A stretch of 64,000 bases of DNA. Origin: Phocoena phocoena (taxonomy: Eukaryota; Chordata; Mammalia; Artiodactyla; Phocoenidae). The translations under genes and the position numbers were made by a program. A model generated the notes under the pieces. That model searched no databases and was not told the origin of the DNA. It saw only the letters and a program-made list of their open reading frames with translations. The DNA lies in assembly GCF_963924675.1 (NCBI RefSeq), contig NW_027077404.1, positions 149,730-213,729 of the forward strand, in the 5' to 3' direction. This document shows, one piece after another, positions 9,804 to 23,779 of this stretch; within the stretch, counting starts at the first letter, position 1, and each line of letters starts with the position of its first letter.

Positions 9804-11550
9804 TTGGCCAAAAAGGGCGTATGCGTTTTTTCCTGAATATATTCAGGAAAAAACGCATACGCCCTTTTTGGCCAACCAAGCAAGCCTGTAAAGGAAATCT
9901 GCACTACAATGAAGTCTCACTGCCCCCCGGGCAAGAGGGCCATCTGAAAAAAGTGTAAAATCCAGAAAGGTAGGACAGGATATGGAGAACAGGGAGCCTT
10001 GTTATGCTGATTGGCAGGATGTAAATTGCCAGCAGCCAGCCTGGAGAAGTGTATGGTGTTTCCTGAAACACATAAGAAACAAAGCAACACAGTCTATGGC
10101 ACTTCCACTTATGGTCCTATAGCTTACGGAAATTAAAATCAAAAACAGACAGCCACCCCAATATTTGGGACGGCTGTGTTCACAAGAAGCTCGTCTACAG
10201 TAACAGGTAAATATCCCAGAAAGCAAAATATGGATAAAGAAGTTGTGGCACGTACGTACAATGCAATATCACTCAGCAATGAAATCTGTGTCATCAGGCC
10301 CGTAGCGGCATAGTGAGTGGATGCAGGTACGGTGATTCTACGTGAACTACGTCACACAGAAAAAGAAACATCATAAGATATCACTAATACACGGAATGTA
10401 AACTTGACTACACATGAACTGAATTACAAAACAGAACAGGGTCTCAAATTTAGAAAACCAACTAGTGCTTGCTTATGGGGAAAGGTGCGTTGGGGTGCTT
10501 CATAAAACCAGAGACTGAAATTAGCACAGATAACTTTCCATAAGCCAAATATGTAATAGACAAGACCTACTCCTTGCTCAACGAAATGGACCCAACACCA
10601 CATATTCAACGCCTAGGAATATACCTGACTAGGAAGAATCTTAAAACCCATGGATATATATGTCTCCGTAAGAGAATCAAGCGTGTGTACAGCGGCATAA
10701 ACGCAGCAGTGAAAATCCGATAAATCCCATTATCAAAATAAATTTCAAAAAAAAATCATAAAGACAGTGAAATAGAGAGCAATTCTTAAATAATTCACTC
10801 AGGGCATGTGATGCAACCGGGATTTAACACATCTACACCCAGAGCTGGTTGAGACATAAGGCTGGACACTTCAGGCTGATAGCATTGGTGAGTTTCGGTG
10901 AGCAAATGCAGACCCTTTGAAGTCATACTGCATGGTACCCATTCCATGGGTCCCAACTCTCCAGGTTCAAGGGATTCTTCCTCCAGCTAAAACATGCATG
11001 GGAAACCAAGAGTATCGTCCACCATGTGATTGGGAAATGATTTAAAATGCATCTCAGTTTTCGTATCCTGGTCCTCGGGTTCACCATTCCAGATGCTTTA
11101 CTAACACTCTCCCCGCTTGGAGAGTCAGTGCCTTTAACCTCCTCTTTGGCACAGCTTGCAATTTCTGTGCAAAATGAACAGGAATAGGGAGAACCAATGA
11201 GAGACTAGCTGTAGGTGTCTGCACGGGCAAATGTAACGCTCATTGCCCACCAGGAAGAGGAATTAAACAAAGGCTCAGTGTGCCCTGCTGGAAACAGATT
11301 AGGGCCTGAAGCAATCCTGCGGTTTTGTGCCCAGCTCACAAGAAAGCGAGTTGAAGAAAGGAGCTCAGGGGCACTGTAATTCACAAACCTGCAGAGTTAT
11401 AAATGACAGCTATCCTCCAAAAATATATTGAAGTAAGCCTGCGAAGGGGAGTTGAAAGCGGGGCAGAATTTCAGGAAAACGATTGCAGGGGGTAGACTGG
11501 AATTGCCCTGAAAGCATAGGAAAAGAGGCAGAACGTCGACAATGATGCAC
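9804..11550 (+). repeat. Unit 6, type A
   Basis: Palindrome 9804-9875, L1 part about 9885-10763, nine-A tract starting at 10747. The tail is A (TTAAACAAAGG, CAGTGTG) but has CAGCTATCC, the B state. This is the first appearance of the GGGGAGTTGAAAG variant (near 11449), which marks a group of units. Confidence 0.94.
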
Positions 11551-13297
11551 TTGGCCAAAAAGGGCGTATGCGTTTTTTCCTGAATATATTCAGGAAAAAA
11601 CGCATACGCCCTTTTTGGCCAACCAAGCAAGCCTGTAAATGAAATCTGCACTACAATGAAGTCTCACTGCCCCCCTGGCAAAAGGGCCATCTGAAAAAAG
11701 TGTAAAATCCAGAAAGGTAGGACAGGATATGGAGAACAGGGAGCCTTGTTATGCTGATTGGCAGGATGTAAATTGCCAGCAGCCACCCTGGAGAAGTGTA
11801 TGGTGTTTCCTGAAACACGAAAGAAACAAAGCAACACAGCCTATGGCACTTCCACTTATGGTCCTATAGCTTACGGAAATTAAAATCAAAAACAGACAGC
11901 CACCCCAATATTTGAGACGGCTGTGTTCACAAGAAGCTCGTCTACAGTATCAGGTAAATATCCCAGAAAGCAAAAAATGGATAAAGAACTTGTGGCACGT
12001 ACGTACAATGCAATATCACTCAGCAATGAAATCTGTGTCATCAGGCCCATAGCGGCATAGTGAGTGGATGCAGGTACGGTGATTCTACGTGAACTACGTC
12101 ACACAGAAAAAGAAACATCATAAGATATCACGAATACACGGAATGTAAACTTGACTACACATGAACTGAATTACAAAATAGAAAAGGGTCTCAAATTTAG
12201 AAAACCAACTAGTGCTTGCTTATGGGGAAAGGTGCCTTGGGGTGCTGCATAAAACCAGAGACTGAAATTAGCACAGATAACTTTCCATAAGCCCAATATG
12301 TAATAGACAAGACCTACTCCTTGCTCAACGAAATGGACCCAACACCACATATTCAACGCCTAGGAATATACCTGACTAGGAAGAATCTTAAAACCCATGG
12401 ATATATATGTCTCTGTAAGAGAATCAAGGGTGTGTACAGCGGCTGAAAGGCAGCAGTGAAAATCCGATAAATCCCATTATCAAAATAAATTTCGAAAACA
12501 AAACACAAAGACAGTGAAATAGAGAGCAATTCTTAAATAATTCACTCAGGGCATGTGATGCAACCGGGATTGACCACATCTACACCCAGAGCTGGTTGAG
12601 ACATAAGGCTGGACACTTCAGGCTGATAGCATTGGTGAGTTTAGGTGAGCAAATGCACACCCTTTGAAGTCATACTGTATGGTACCTATTCCATGGGTCC
12701 CAACTCTTCAGGTTCAAGGGATTCTTCCTCCAGCTAAAACATGCATGTGAAACCCACAGTATGATCCACCGTGTTATGGGGAAATGATTTAAAATGCATC
12801 TCAGTTTTCGTATCCTGGTCCTCGGGTTCACCATTCCAGATGATTTACTAAGAGTCTCCCTGCTTGGAGAGTCAGTGCCTTTAACCTCCTGTTTGGCACA
12901 GCTTGCAATTTCTGTGCAAGATGAACAGGAATAGGGAGAACCAATGAGAGACTAGCTGTAGGTGTCTGCACGGGCAAATGTAACGCTCATTTCCCACCAG
13001 GAAGAGGAATTTACCAAAGGCTCAGCATGCCCTGCCCGAAACAGATTAGGGCCTGAAGCAATCCTGCGGTTTTGTGCCCAGTTCACAAGAAAGCGAGTTG
13101 AAGAAAGGAGCTCAGGGGCACTGTAATTCACAAACCTGCAGAGTTATAAATGACAGCTATCCTCCAAAAATATATTGAAGTAAGCCTGCGAAGGGGACTT
13201 GAAAGCGGGGCAGAATTTCAGGAAAACGATTGCAGGGGGTAGACTGGAATTGCCCTGAAAGCATAGGAAAAGAGGCAGAACGTCGACAATGATGCAC
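11551..13297 (+). repeat. Unit 7, type B (GATCC subgroup)
   Basis: Palindrome 11551-11622, L1 part about 11632-12510. It shares AGTATGATCCACC (near 12760) and CTAAGAGTCTCC (near 12848) with units 10 and 12 only. CGGCTGAAAGG near 12441 is also seen in units 12 and 36. Confidence 0.95.
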
Positions 13298-15044
13298 TTG
13301 GCCAAAAAGGGCGTATGCGTTTTTTCCTGAATATATTCAGGAAAAAACGCATACGCCCTTTTTGGCCAACCAAGCAAGCCTGTAAAGGAAATCTGCACTA
13401 CAATGAAGTCTCACTACCCCCCGGGCAAGAGGGCCATCTGAAAAAAGTGTAAAATCCAGAAAGGTAGGACAGGATATGGAGAACAGGGAGCCTTGTTATG
13501 CTGATTGGCAGGATGTAAATTGCCAGCAGCCAGCCTGGAGAAGTGTATGGTGTTTCCTGAAACACATAAGAAACAAAGCAACACAGTCTATGGCACTTCC
13601 ACTTATGGTCCTATAGCTTACGGAAATTAAAATCAAAAACAGACAGCCACCCCAATATTTGGGACGGCTGTGTTCACAAGAAGCTCGTCTACAGTAACAG
13701 GTAAATATCCCAGAAAGCAAAATATGGATAAAGAAGTTGTGGCACGTACGTACAATGCAATATCACTCAGCAATGAAATCTGTGTCATCAGGCCCGTAGC
13801 GGCATAGTGAGTGGATGCAGGTACGGTGATTCTACGTGAACTACGTCACACAGAAAAAGAAACATCATAAGATATCACTAATACACGGAATGTAAACTTG
13901 ACTACACATGAACTGAATTACAAAACAGAACAGGGTCTCAAATTTAGAAAACCAACTAGTGCTTGCTTATGGGGAAAGGTGCGTTGGGGTGCTTCATAAA
14001 ACCAGAGACTGAAATTAGCACAGATAACTTTCCATAAGCCAAATATGTAATAGACAAGACCTACTCCTTGCTCAACGAAATGGACCCAACACCACATATT
14101 CAACGCCTAGGAATATACCTGACTAGGAAGAATCTTAAAACCCATGGATATATATGTCTCCGTAAGAGAATCAAGCGTGTGTACAGCGGCATAAACGCAG
14201 CAGTGAAAATCCGATAAATCCCATTATCAAAATAAATTTCAAAAAAAAATCATAAAGACAGTGAAATAGAGAGCAATTCTTAAATAATTCACTCAGGGCA
14301 TGTGATGCAACCGGGATTTAACACATCTACACCCAGAGCTGGTTGAGACATAAGGCTGGACACTTCAGGCTGATAGCATTGGTGAGTTTAGGTGAGCAAA
14401 TGCACACCCTTTGAAGTCATACTGCATGGTACCCATTCCATGGGTCTCAACTCTCCAGGTTCAAGGAATTCTTCCTCCAGCTAAAACATGCATGGGAAAC
14501 CAAGAGTATCGTCCACCATGTGATTGGGAAATGATTTAAAATGCATCTCAGTTTTCGTATCCTGGTGCTCGGGTTCACCATTCCAGATGCTTTACTAACA
14601 CTCTCCCCGCTTGGAGAGTCAGTGCCTTTAACCTCCTCTTTGGCACAGCTTGCAATTTCTGTGCAAAATGAACAGGAATAGGGAGAACCAATGAGAGACT
14701 AGCTGTAGGTGTCTGCACGGGCAAATGTAACGCTCATTTCCCACCAGGAAGAGGAATTAACCAAAGGCTCAGCGTGCCCTGCCGGAAACAGATTAGGGCC
14801 TGAAGCAATCCTGCGGTTTTGTGCCCAGCTCACAAGAAAGCGAGTTGAAGAAAGGAGCTCAGGGGCACTGTAATTCACAAACCTGCAGAGTTATAAATGA
14901 CAGCTATCCTCCAAAAATATATTGAAGTAAGCCTGCGAAGGGGAGTTGAAAGCGGGGCAGAATTTCAGGAAAACGATTGCAGGGGGTAGACTGGAATTGC
15001 CCTGAAAGCATAGGAAAAGAGGCAGAACGTCGACAATGATGCAC
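13298..15044 (+). repeat. Unit 8, type A with a short type-B patch
   Basis: Palindrome 13298-13369, L1 part about 13379-14257. TTTAGGTGAGCAAATGCACA at about 14387-14406 is the B state between A-type flanks (TTTAACAC before, CATGGTACCC after), so a conversion tract of under 150 bp. The tail has the third variant TTAACCAAAGG..CAGCGTG..TGCCGG and GAGTTG. Confidence 0.94.
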
Positions 15045-16791
15045 TTGGCCAAAAAGGGCGTATGCGTTTTTTCCTGAATATATTCAGGAAAAAACGCATA
15101 CGCCCTTTTTGGCCAACCAAGCAAGCCTGTAAAGGAAATCTGCACTACAATGAAGTCTCACTGCCCCCCTGGCAAAAGGGCCATCTGAAAAAAGTGTAAA
15201 ATCCAGAAAGGTAGGACAGGATATGGAGAACAGGGAGCCTTTTTATGCTGATTGGCAGGATGTAAATTGCCAGCAGCCAGCCTGGAGAAGTGTATGGTGT
15301 TTCCTGAAACACATAAGAAACAAAGCAACACAGTCTATGGCACTTCCACTTATGGTCCTATAGCTTACGGAAATTAAAATCAAAAACAGACAGCCACCCC
15401 AATATTTGGGACGGCTGTGTTCACAAGAAGCTCGTCTACAGTAACAGGTAAATATCCCAGAAAGCAAAATATGGATAAAGAAGTTGTGGCACGTACGTAC
15501 AATGCAATATCACTCAGCAATGAAATCTGTGTCATCAGGCCCGTAGCGGCATAGTGAGTGGATGCAGGTACGGTGATTCTACGTGAACTACGTCACACAG
15601 AAAAAGAAACATCATAAGATATCACTAATACACGGAATGTAAACTTGACTACACATGAACTGAATTACAAAACAGAACAGGGTCTCAAATTTAGAAAACC
15701 AACTAGTGCTTGCTTATGGGGAAAGGTGCGTTGGGGTGCTTCATAAAACCAGAGACTGAAATTAGCACAGATAACTTTCCATAAGCCAAATATGTAATAG
15801 ACAAGACCTACTCCTTGCTCAACGAAATGGACCCAACACCACATATTCAACGCCTAGGAATATACCTGACTAGGAAGAATCTTAAAACCCATGGATATAT
15901 ATGTCTCCGTAAGAGAATCAAGCGTGTGTACAGCGGCATAAACGCAGCAGTGAAAATCCGATAAATCCCATTATCAAAATAAATTTCAAAAAAAAATCAT
16001 AAAGACAGTGAAATAGAGAGCAATTCTTAAATAATTCACTCAGGGCATGTGATGCAACCGGGATTTAACACATCTACACCCAGAGCTGGTTGAGACATAA
16101 GGCTGGACACTTCAGGCTGATAGCATTGGTGAGTTTCGGTGAGCAAATGCAGACCCTTTGAAGTCATACTGCATGGTACCCATTCCATGGGTCTCAACTC
16201 TCCAGGTTCAAGGGATTCTTCCTCCAGCTAAAACATGCATGGGAAACCAAGAGTATCGTCCACCATGTGATTGGGAAATGATTTAAAATGCATCTCAGTT
16301 TTCGTATCCTGGTCCTCGGGTTCACCATTCCAGATGCTTTACTAACACTCTCCCCGCTTGGAGAGTCAGTGCCTTTAACCTCCTCTTTGGCACAGCTTGC
16401 AATTTCTGTGCAAAATGAACAGGAATAGGGAGAACCAATGAGAGACTAGCTGTAGGTGTCTGCACGGGCAAATGTAACGCTCATTTCCCACCAGGAAAAG
16501 GAATTAACCAAAGGCTCAGCGTGCCCTGCCGGAAACAGATTAGGGCCTGAAGCAATCCTGCGGTTTTGTGCCCAGCTCACAAGAAAGCGAGTTGAAGAAA
16601 GGAGCTCAGGGGCACTGTAATTCACAAACCTGCAGAGTTATAAATGACAGCTATCCTCCAAAAATATATTGAAGTAAGCCTGCGAAGGGGAGTTGAAAGC
16701 GGGGCAGAATTTCAGGAAAACGATTGCAGGGGGTAGACTGGAATTGCCCTGAAAGCATAGGAAAAGAGGCAGAACGTCGACAATGATGCAC
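15045..16791 (+). repeat. Unit 9, type A
   Basis: Palindrome 15045-15116, L1 part about 15126-16004. It follows unit 8 as an A-A pair. The head has CCCCTGGCAAAAGG (B-like), then A from CCAGCCTGG onward. Private change GCCTTTTTATGCTG near 15240. Tail TTAACCAAAGG and GAGTTG as in unit 8. Confidence 0.94.
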
Positions 16792-18538
16792 TTGGCCAAA
16801 AAGGGCGTATGCGTTTTTTCCTGAATATATTCAGGAAAAAACGCATACGCCCTTTTTGGCCAACCAAGCAAGCCTGTAAATGAAATCTGCACTACAATGA
16901 AGTCTCACTGCCCCCCTGGCAAAAGGGCCATCTGAAAAAAGTGTAAAATCCAGAAAGGTAGGACAGGATATGGAGAACAGGGAGCCTTGTTATGCTGATT
17001 GGCAGGATGTAAATTGCCAGCAGCCACCCTGGAGAAGTGTATGGTGTTTCCTGAAACACGAAAGAAACAAAGCAACACAGCCTATGGCACTTCCACTTAT
17101 GGTCCTATAGCTTACGGAAATTAAAATCAAAAACAGACAGCCACCCCAATATTTGAGACGGCTGTGTTCACAAGAAGCTCGTCTACAGTATCAGGTAAAT
17201 ATCCCAGAAAGCAAAAAATGGATAAAGAACTTGTGGCACGTACGTACAATGCAATATCACTCAGCAATGAAATCTGTGTCATCAGGCCCATAGCGGCATA
17301 GTGAGTGGATGCAGGTACGGTGATTCTACGTGAACTACGTCACACAGAAAAAGAAACATCATAAGATATCACGAATACACGGAATGTAAACTTGACTACA
17401 CATGAACTGAATTACAAAATAGAAAAGGGTCTCAAATTTAGAAAACCAACTAGTGCTTGCTTATGGGGAAAGGTGCCTTGGGGTGCTGCATAAAACCAGA
17501 GACTGAAATTAGCACAGATAACTTTCCATAAGCCCAATATGTAATAGACAAGACCTACTCCTTGCTCAACGAAATGGACCCAACACCACATATTCAACGC
17601 CTAGGAATATACCTGACTAGGAAGAATCTTAAAACCCATGGATATATATGTCTCCGTAAGAGAATCAAGGGTGTGTACAGCGGCCGAAAGGCAGCAGTGA
17701 AAATCCGATAAATCCCATTATCAAAATAAATTTCGAAAACAAAACACAAAGACAGTGAAATAGAGAGCAATTCTTAAATAATTCACTCAGGGCATGTGAT
17801 GCAACCGGGATTGACCACATCTACACCCAGAGCTGGTTGAGACATAAGGCTGGACACTTCAGGCTGATAGCATTGGTGAGTTTAGGTGAGCAAATGCACA
17901 CCCTTTGAAGTCATACTGTATGGTACCTATTCCATGGGTCCCAACTCTTCAGGTTCAAGGGATTCTTCCTCCAGCTAAAACATGCATGTGAAACCCACAG
18001 TATGATCCACCGTGTTATGGGGAAATGATTTAAAATGCATCTCAGTTTTCGTATCCTGGTCCTCGGGTTCACCATTCCAGATGATTTACTAAGAGTCTCC
18101 CTGCTTGGAGAGTCAGTGCCTTTAACCTCCTGTTTGGCACAGCTTGCAATTTCTGTGCAAGATGAACAGGAATAGGGAGAACCAATGAGAGACTAGCTGT
18201 AGGTGTCTGCACGGGCAAATGTAACGCTCATTTCCCACCAGGAAGAGGAATTTACCAAAGGCTCAGCATGCCCTGCCCGAAACAGATTAGGGCCTGAAGC
18301 AATCCTGCGGTTTTGTGCCCAGTTCACAAGAAAGCGAGTTGAAGAAAGGAGCTCAGGGGCACTGTAATTCACAAACCTGCAGAGTTATAAATGACAGCTA
18401 TCCTCCAAAAATATATTGAAGTAAGCCTGCGAAGGGGAGTTGAAAGCGGGGCAGAATTTCAGGAAAACGATTGCAGGGGGTAGACTGGAATTGCCCTGAA
18501 AGCATAGGAAAAGAGGCAGAACGTCGACAATGATGCAC
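16792..18538 (+). repeat. Unit 10, type B (GATCC subgroup)
   Basis: Palindrome 16792-16863, L1 part about 16873-17751. Carries AGTATGATCC near 18000 and CTAAGAGTCTCC; ends with GAGTTG near 18438, normally found in the A tails of this region. Confidence 0.95.
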
Positions 18539-20285
18539 TTGGCCAAAAAGGGCGTATGCGTTTTTTCCTGAATATATTCAGGAAAAAACGCATACGCCCT
18601 TTTTGGCCAACCAAGCAAGCCTGTAAAGGAAATCTGCACTACAATGAAGTCTCACTACCCCCCGGGCAAGAGGGCCATCTGAAAAAAGTGTAAAATCCAG
18701 AAAGGTAGGACAGGATATGGAGAACAGGGAGCCTTGTTATGCTGATTGGCAGGATGTAAATTGCCAGCAGCCAGCCTGGAGAAGTGTATGGTGTTTCCTG
18801 AAACACATAAGAAACAAAGCAACACAGTCTATGGCACTTCCACTTATGGTCCTATAGCTTACGGAAATTAAAATCAAAAACAGACAGCCACCCCAATATT
18901 TGGGACGGCTGTGTTCACAAGAAGCTCGTCTACAGTAACAGGTAAATATCCCAGAAAGCAAAATATGGATAAAGAAGTTGTGGCACGTACGTACAATGCA
19001 ATATCACTCAGCAATGAAATCTGTGTCATCAGGCCCGTAGCGGCATAGTGAGTGGATGCAGGTACGGTGATTCTACGTGAACTACGTCACACAGAAAAAG
19101 AAACATCATAAGATATCACTAATACACGGAATGTAAACTTGACTACACATGAACTGAATTACAAAACAGAACAGGGTCTCAAATTTAGAAAACCAACTAG
19201 TGCTTGCTTATGGGGAAAGGTGCGTTGGGGTGCTTCATAAAACCAGAGACTGAAATTAGCACAGATAACTTTCCATAAGCCAAATATGTAATAGACAAGA
19301 CCTACTCCTTGCTCAACGAAATGGACCCAACACCACATATTCAACGCCTAGGAATATACCTGACTAGGAAGAATCTTAAAACCCATGGATATATATGTCT
19401 CCGTAAGAGAATCAAGCGTGTGTACAGCGGCATAAACGCAGCAGTGAAAATCCGATAAATCCCATTATCAAAATAAATTTCAAAAAAAAATCATAAAGAC
19501 AGTGAAATAGAGAGCAATTCTTAAATAATTCACTCAGGGCATGTGATGCAACCGGGATTTAACACATCTACACCCAGAGCTGGTTGAGACATAAGGCTGG
19601 ACACTTCAGGCTGATAGCATTGGTGAGTTTCGGTGAGCAAATGCAGACCCTTTGAAGTCATACTGCATGGTACCCATTCCATGGGTCTCAACTCTCCAGG
19701 TTCAAGGGATTCTTCCTCCAGCTAAAACATGCATGGGAAACCAAGAGTATCGTCCACCATGTGATTGGGAAATGATTTAAAATGCATCTCAGTTTTCGTA
19801 TCCTGGTCCTCGGGTTCACCATTCCAGATGCTTTACTAACACTCTCCCCGCTTGGAGAGTCAGTGCCTTTAACCTCCTCTTTGGCACAGCTTGCAATTTC
19901 TGTGCAAAATGAACAGGAATAGGGAGAACCAATGAGAGACTAGCTGTAGGTGTCTGCACGGGCAAATGTAACGCTCATTTCCCACCAGGAAGAGGAATTA
20001 ACCAAAGGCTCAGCGTGCCCTGCCGGAAACAGATTAGGGCCTGAAGCAATCCTGCGGTTTTGTGCCCAGCTCACAAGAAAGCGAGTTGAAGAAAGGAGCT
20101 CAGGGGCACTGTAATTCACAAACCTGCAGAGTTATAAATGACAGCTATCCTCCAAAAATATATTGAAGTAAGCCTGCGAAGGGGAGTTGAAAGCGGGGCA
20201 GAATTTCAGGAAAACGATTGCAGGGGGTAGACTGGAATTGCCCTGAAAGCATAGGAAAAGAGGCAGAACGTCGACAATGATGCAC
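18539..20285 (+). repeat. Unit 11, type A
   Basis: Palindrome 18539-18610, L1 part about 18620-19498. Head CTACCCCCCGGG, ATGGGTCTCAAC near 19681, tail TTAACCAAAGG and GAGTTG. Confidence 0.95.
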
Positions 20286-22032
20286 TTGGCCAAAAAGGGC
20301 GTATGCGTTTTTTCCTGAATATATTCAGGAAAAAACGCATACGCCCTTTTTGGCCAACCAAGCAAGCCTGTAAATGAAATCTGCACTACAATGAAGTCTC
20401 ACTGCCCCCCTGGCAAAAGGGCCATCTGAAAAAAGTGTAAAATCCAGAAAGGTAGGACAGGATATGGAGAACAGGGAGCCTTGTTATGCTGATTGGCAGG
20501 ATGTAAATTGCCAGCAGCCACCCTGGAGAAGTGTATGGTGTTTCCTGAAACACGAAAGAAACAAAGCATCACAGCCTATGGCACTTCCACTTATGGTCCT
20601 ATAGCTTACGGAAATTAAAATCAAAAACAGACAGCCACCCCAATATTTGAGACGGTTGTGTTCACAAGAAGCTCGTCTACAGTATCAGGTAAATATCCCA
20701 GAAAGCAAAAAATGGATAAAGAACTTGTGGCACGTACGTACAATGCAATATCACTCAGCAATGAAATCTGTGTCATCAGGCCCATAGCGGCATAGTGAGT
20801 GGATGCAGGTACGGTGATTCTACGTGAACTACGTCACACAGAAAAAGAAACATCATAAGATATCACGAATACACGGAATGTAAACTTGACTACACATGAA
20901 CTGAATTACAAAATAGAAAAGGGTCTCAAATTTAGAAAACCAACTAGTGCTTGCTTATGGGGAAAGGTGCCTTGGGGTGCTGCATAAAACCAGAGACTGA
21001 AATTAGCACAGATAACTTTCCATAAGCCCAATATGTAATAGACAAGACCTACTCCTTGCTCAACGAAATGGACCCAACACCACATATTCAACGCCTAGGA
21101 ATATACCTGACTAGGAAGAATCTTAAAACCCATGGATATATATGTCTCCGTAAGAGAATCAAGGGTGTGTACAGCGGCTGAAAGGCAGCAGTGAAAATCC
21201 GATAAATCCCATTATCAAAATAAATTTCGAAAACAAAACACAAAGACAGTGAAATAGAGAGCAATTCTTAAATAATTCACTCAGGGCATGTGATGCAACC
21301 GGGATTGACCACATCTACACCCAGAGCTGGTTGAGACATAAGGCTGGACACTTCAGGCTGATAGCATTGGTGAGTTTAGGTGAGCAAATGCACACCCTTT
21401 GAAGTCATACTGTATGGTACCTATTCCATGGGTCCCAACTCTTCAGGTTCAAGGGATTCTTCCTCCAGCTAAAACATGCATGTGAAACCCACAGTATGAT
21501 CCACCGTGTTATGGGGAAATGATTTAAAATGCATCTCAGTTTTCGTATCCTGGTCCTCGGGTTCACCATTCCAGATGATTTACTAAGAGTCTCCCTGCTT
21601 GGAGAGTCAGTGCCTTTAACCTCCTGTTTGGCACAGCTTGCAATTTCTGTGCAAGATGAACAGGAATAGGGAGAACCAATGAGAGACTAGCTGTAGGTGT
21701 CTGCACGGGCAAATGTAACGCTCATTTCCCACCAGGAAGAGGAATTTACCAAAGGCTCAGCATGCCCTGCCCGAAACAGATTAGGGCCTGAAGCAATCCT
21801 GCGGTTTTGTGCCCAGTTCACAAGAAAGCGAGTTGAAGAAAGGAGCTCAGGGGCACTGTAATTCACAAACCTGCAGAGTTATAAATGACAGCTATCCTCC
21901 AAAAATATATTGAAGTAAGCCTGCGAAGGGGACTTGAAAGCGGGGCAGAATTTCAGGAAAACGATTGCAGGGGGTAGACTGGAATTGCCCTGAAAGCATA
22001 GGAAAAGAGGCAGAACGTCGACAATGATGCAC
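20286..22032 (+). repeat. Unit 12, type B (GATCC subgroup)
   Basis: Palindrome 20286-20357, L1 part about 20367-21245. Private changes AAAGCATCACAG near 20567 and GACGGTTGTG near 20653. Carries CGGCTGAAAGG, AGTATGATCC and CTAAGAGTCTCC. Confidence 0.95.
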
Positions 22033-23779
22033 TTGGCCAAAAAGGGCGTATGCGTTTTTTCCTGAATATATTCAGGAAAAAACGCATACGCCCTTTTTGG
22101 CCAACCAAGCAAGCCTGTAAAGGAAATCTGCACTACAATGAAGTCTCACTACCCCCCGGGCAAGAGGGCCATCTGAAAAAAGTGTAAAATCCAGAAAGGT
22201 AGGACAGGATATGGAGAACAGGGAGCCTTGTTATGCTGATTGGCAGGATGTAAATTGCCAGCAGCCAGCCTGGAGAAGTGTATGGTGTTTCCTGAAACAC
22301 ATAAGAAACAAAGCAACACAGTCTATGGCACTTCCACTTATGGTCCTATAGCTTACGGAAATTAAAATCAAAAACAGACAGCCACCCCAATATTTGGGAC
22401 GGCTGTGTTCACAAGAAGCTCGTCTACAGTAACAGGTAAATATCCCAGAAAGCAAAATATGGATAAAGAAGTTGTGGCACGTACGTACAATGCAATATCA
22501 CTCAGCAATGAAATCTGTGTCATCAGGCCCGTAGCGGCATAGTGAGTGGATGCAGGTACGGTGATTCTACGTGAACTACGTCACACAGAAAAAGAAACAT
22601 CATAAGATATCACTAATACACGGAATGTAAACTTGACTACACATGAACTGAATTACAAAACAGAACAGGGTCTCAAATTTAGAAAACCAACTAGTGCTTG
22701 CTTATGGGGAAAGGTGCGTTGGGGTGCTTCATAAAACCAGAGACTGAAATTAGCACAGATAACTTTCCATAAGCCAAATATGTAATAGACAAGACCTACT
22801 CCTTGCTCAACGAAATGGACCCAACACCACATATTCAACGCCTAGGAATATACCTGACTAGGAAGAATCTTAAAACCCATGGATATATATGTCTCCGTAA
22901 GAGAATCAAGCGTGTGTACAGCGGCATAAACGCAGCAGTGAAAATCCGATAAATCCCATTATCAAAATAAATTTCAAAAAAAAATCATAAAGACAGTGAA
23001 ATAGAGAGCAATTCTTAAATAATTCACTCAGGGCATGTGATGCAACCGGGATTTAACACATCTACACCCAGAGCTGGTTGAGACATAAGGCTGGACACTT
23101 CAGGCTGATAGCATTGGTGAGTTTCGGTGAGCAAATGCAGACCCTTTGAAGTCATACTGCATGGTACCCATTCCATGGGTCTCAACTCTCCAGGTTCAAG
23201 GGATTCTTCCTCCAGCTAAAACATGCATGGGAAACCAAGAGTATCGTCCACCATGTGATTGGGAAATGATTTAAAATGCATCTCAGTTTTCGTATCCTGG
23301 TCCTCGGGTTCACCATTCCAGATGCTTTACTAACACTCTCCCCGCTTGGAGAGTCAGTGCCTTTAACCTCCTCTTTGGCACAGCTTGCAATTTCTGTGCA
23401 AAATGAACAGGAATAGGGAGAACCAATGAGAGACTAGCTGTAGGTGTCTGCACGGGCAAATGTAACGCTCATTTCCCACCAGGAAGAGGAATTAACCAAA
23501 GGCTCAGCGTGCCCTGCCGGAAACAGATTAGGGCCTGAAGCAATCCTGCGGTTTTGTGCCCAGCTCACAAGAAAGCGAGTTGAAGAAAGGAGCTCAGGGG
23601 CACTGTAATTCACAAACCTGCAGAGTTATAAATGACAGCTATCCTCCAAAAATATATTGAAGTAAGCCTGCGAAGGGGAGTTGAAAGCGGGGCAGAATTT
23701 CAGGAAAACGATTGCAGGGGGTAGACTGGAATTGCCCTGAAAGCATAGGAAAAGAGGCAGAACGTCGACAATGATGCAC
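22033..23779 (+). repeat. Unit 13, type A
   Basis: Palindrome 22033-22104, L1 part about 22114-22992. Head CTACCCCCCGGG, GGGTCTCAAC, tail TTAACCAAAGG and GAGTTG: the same combination as unit 11, two units earlier. Confidence 0.95.
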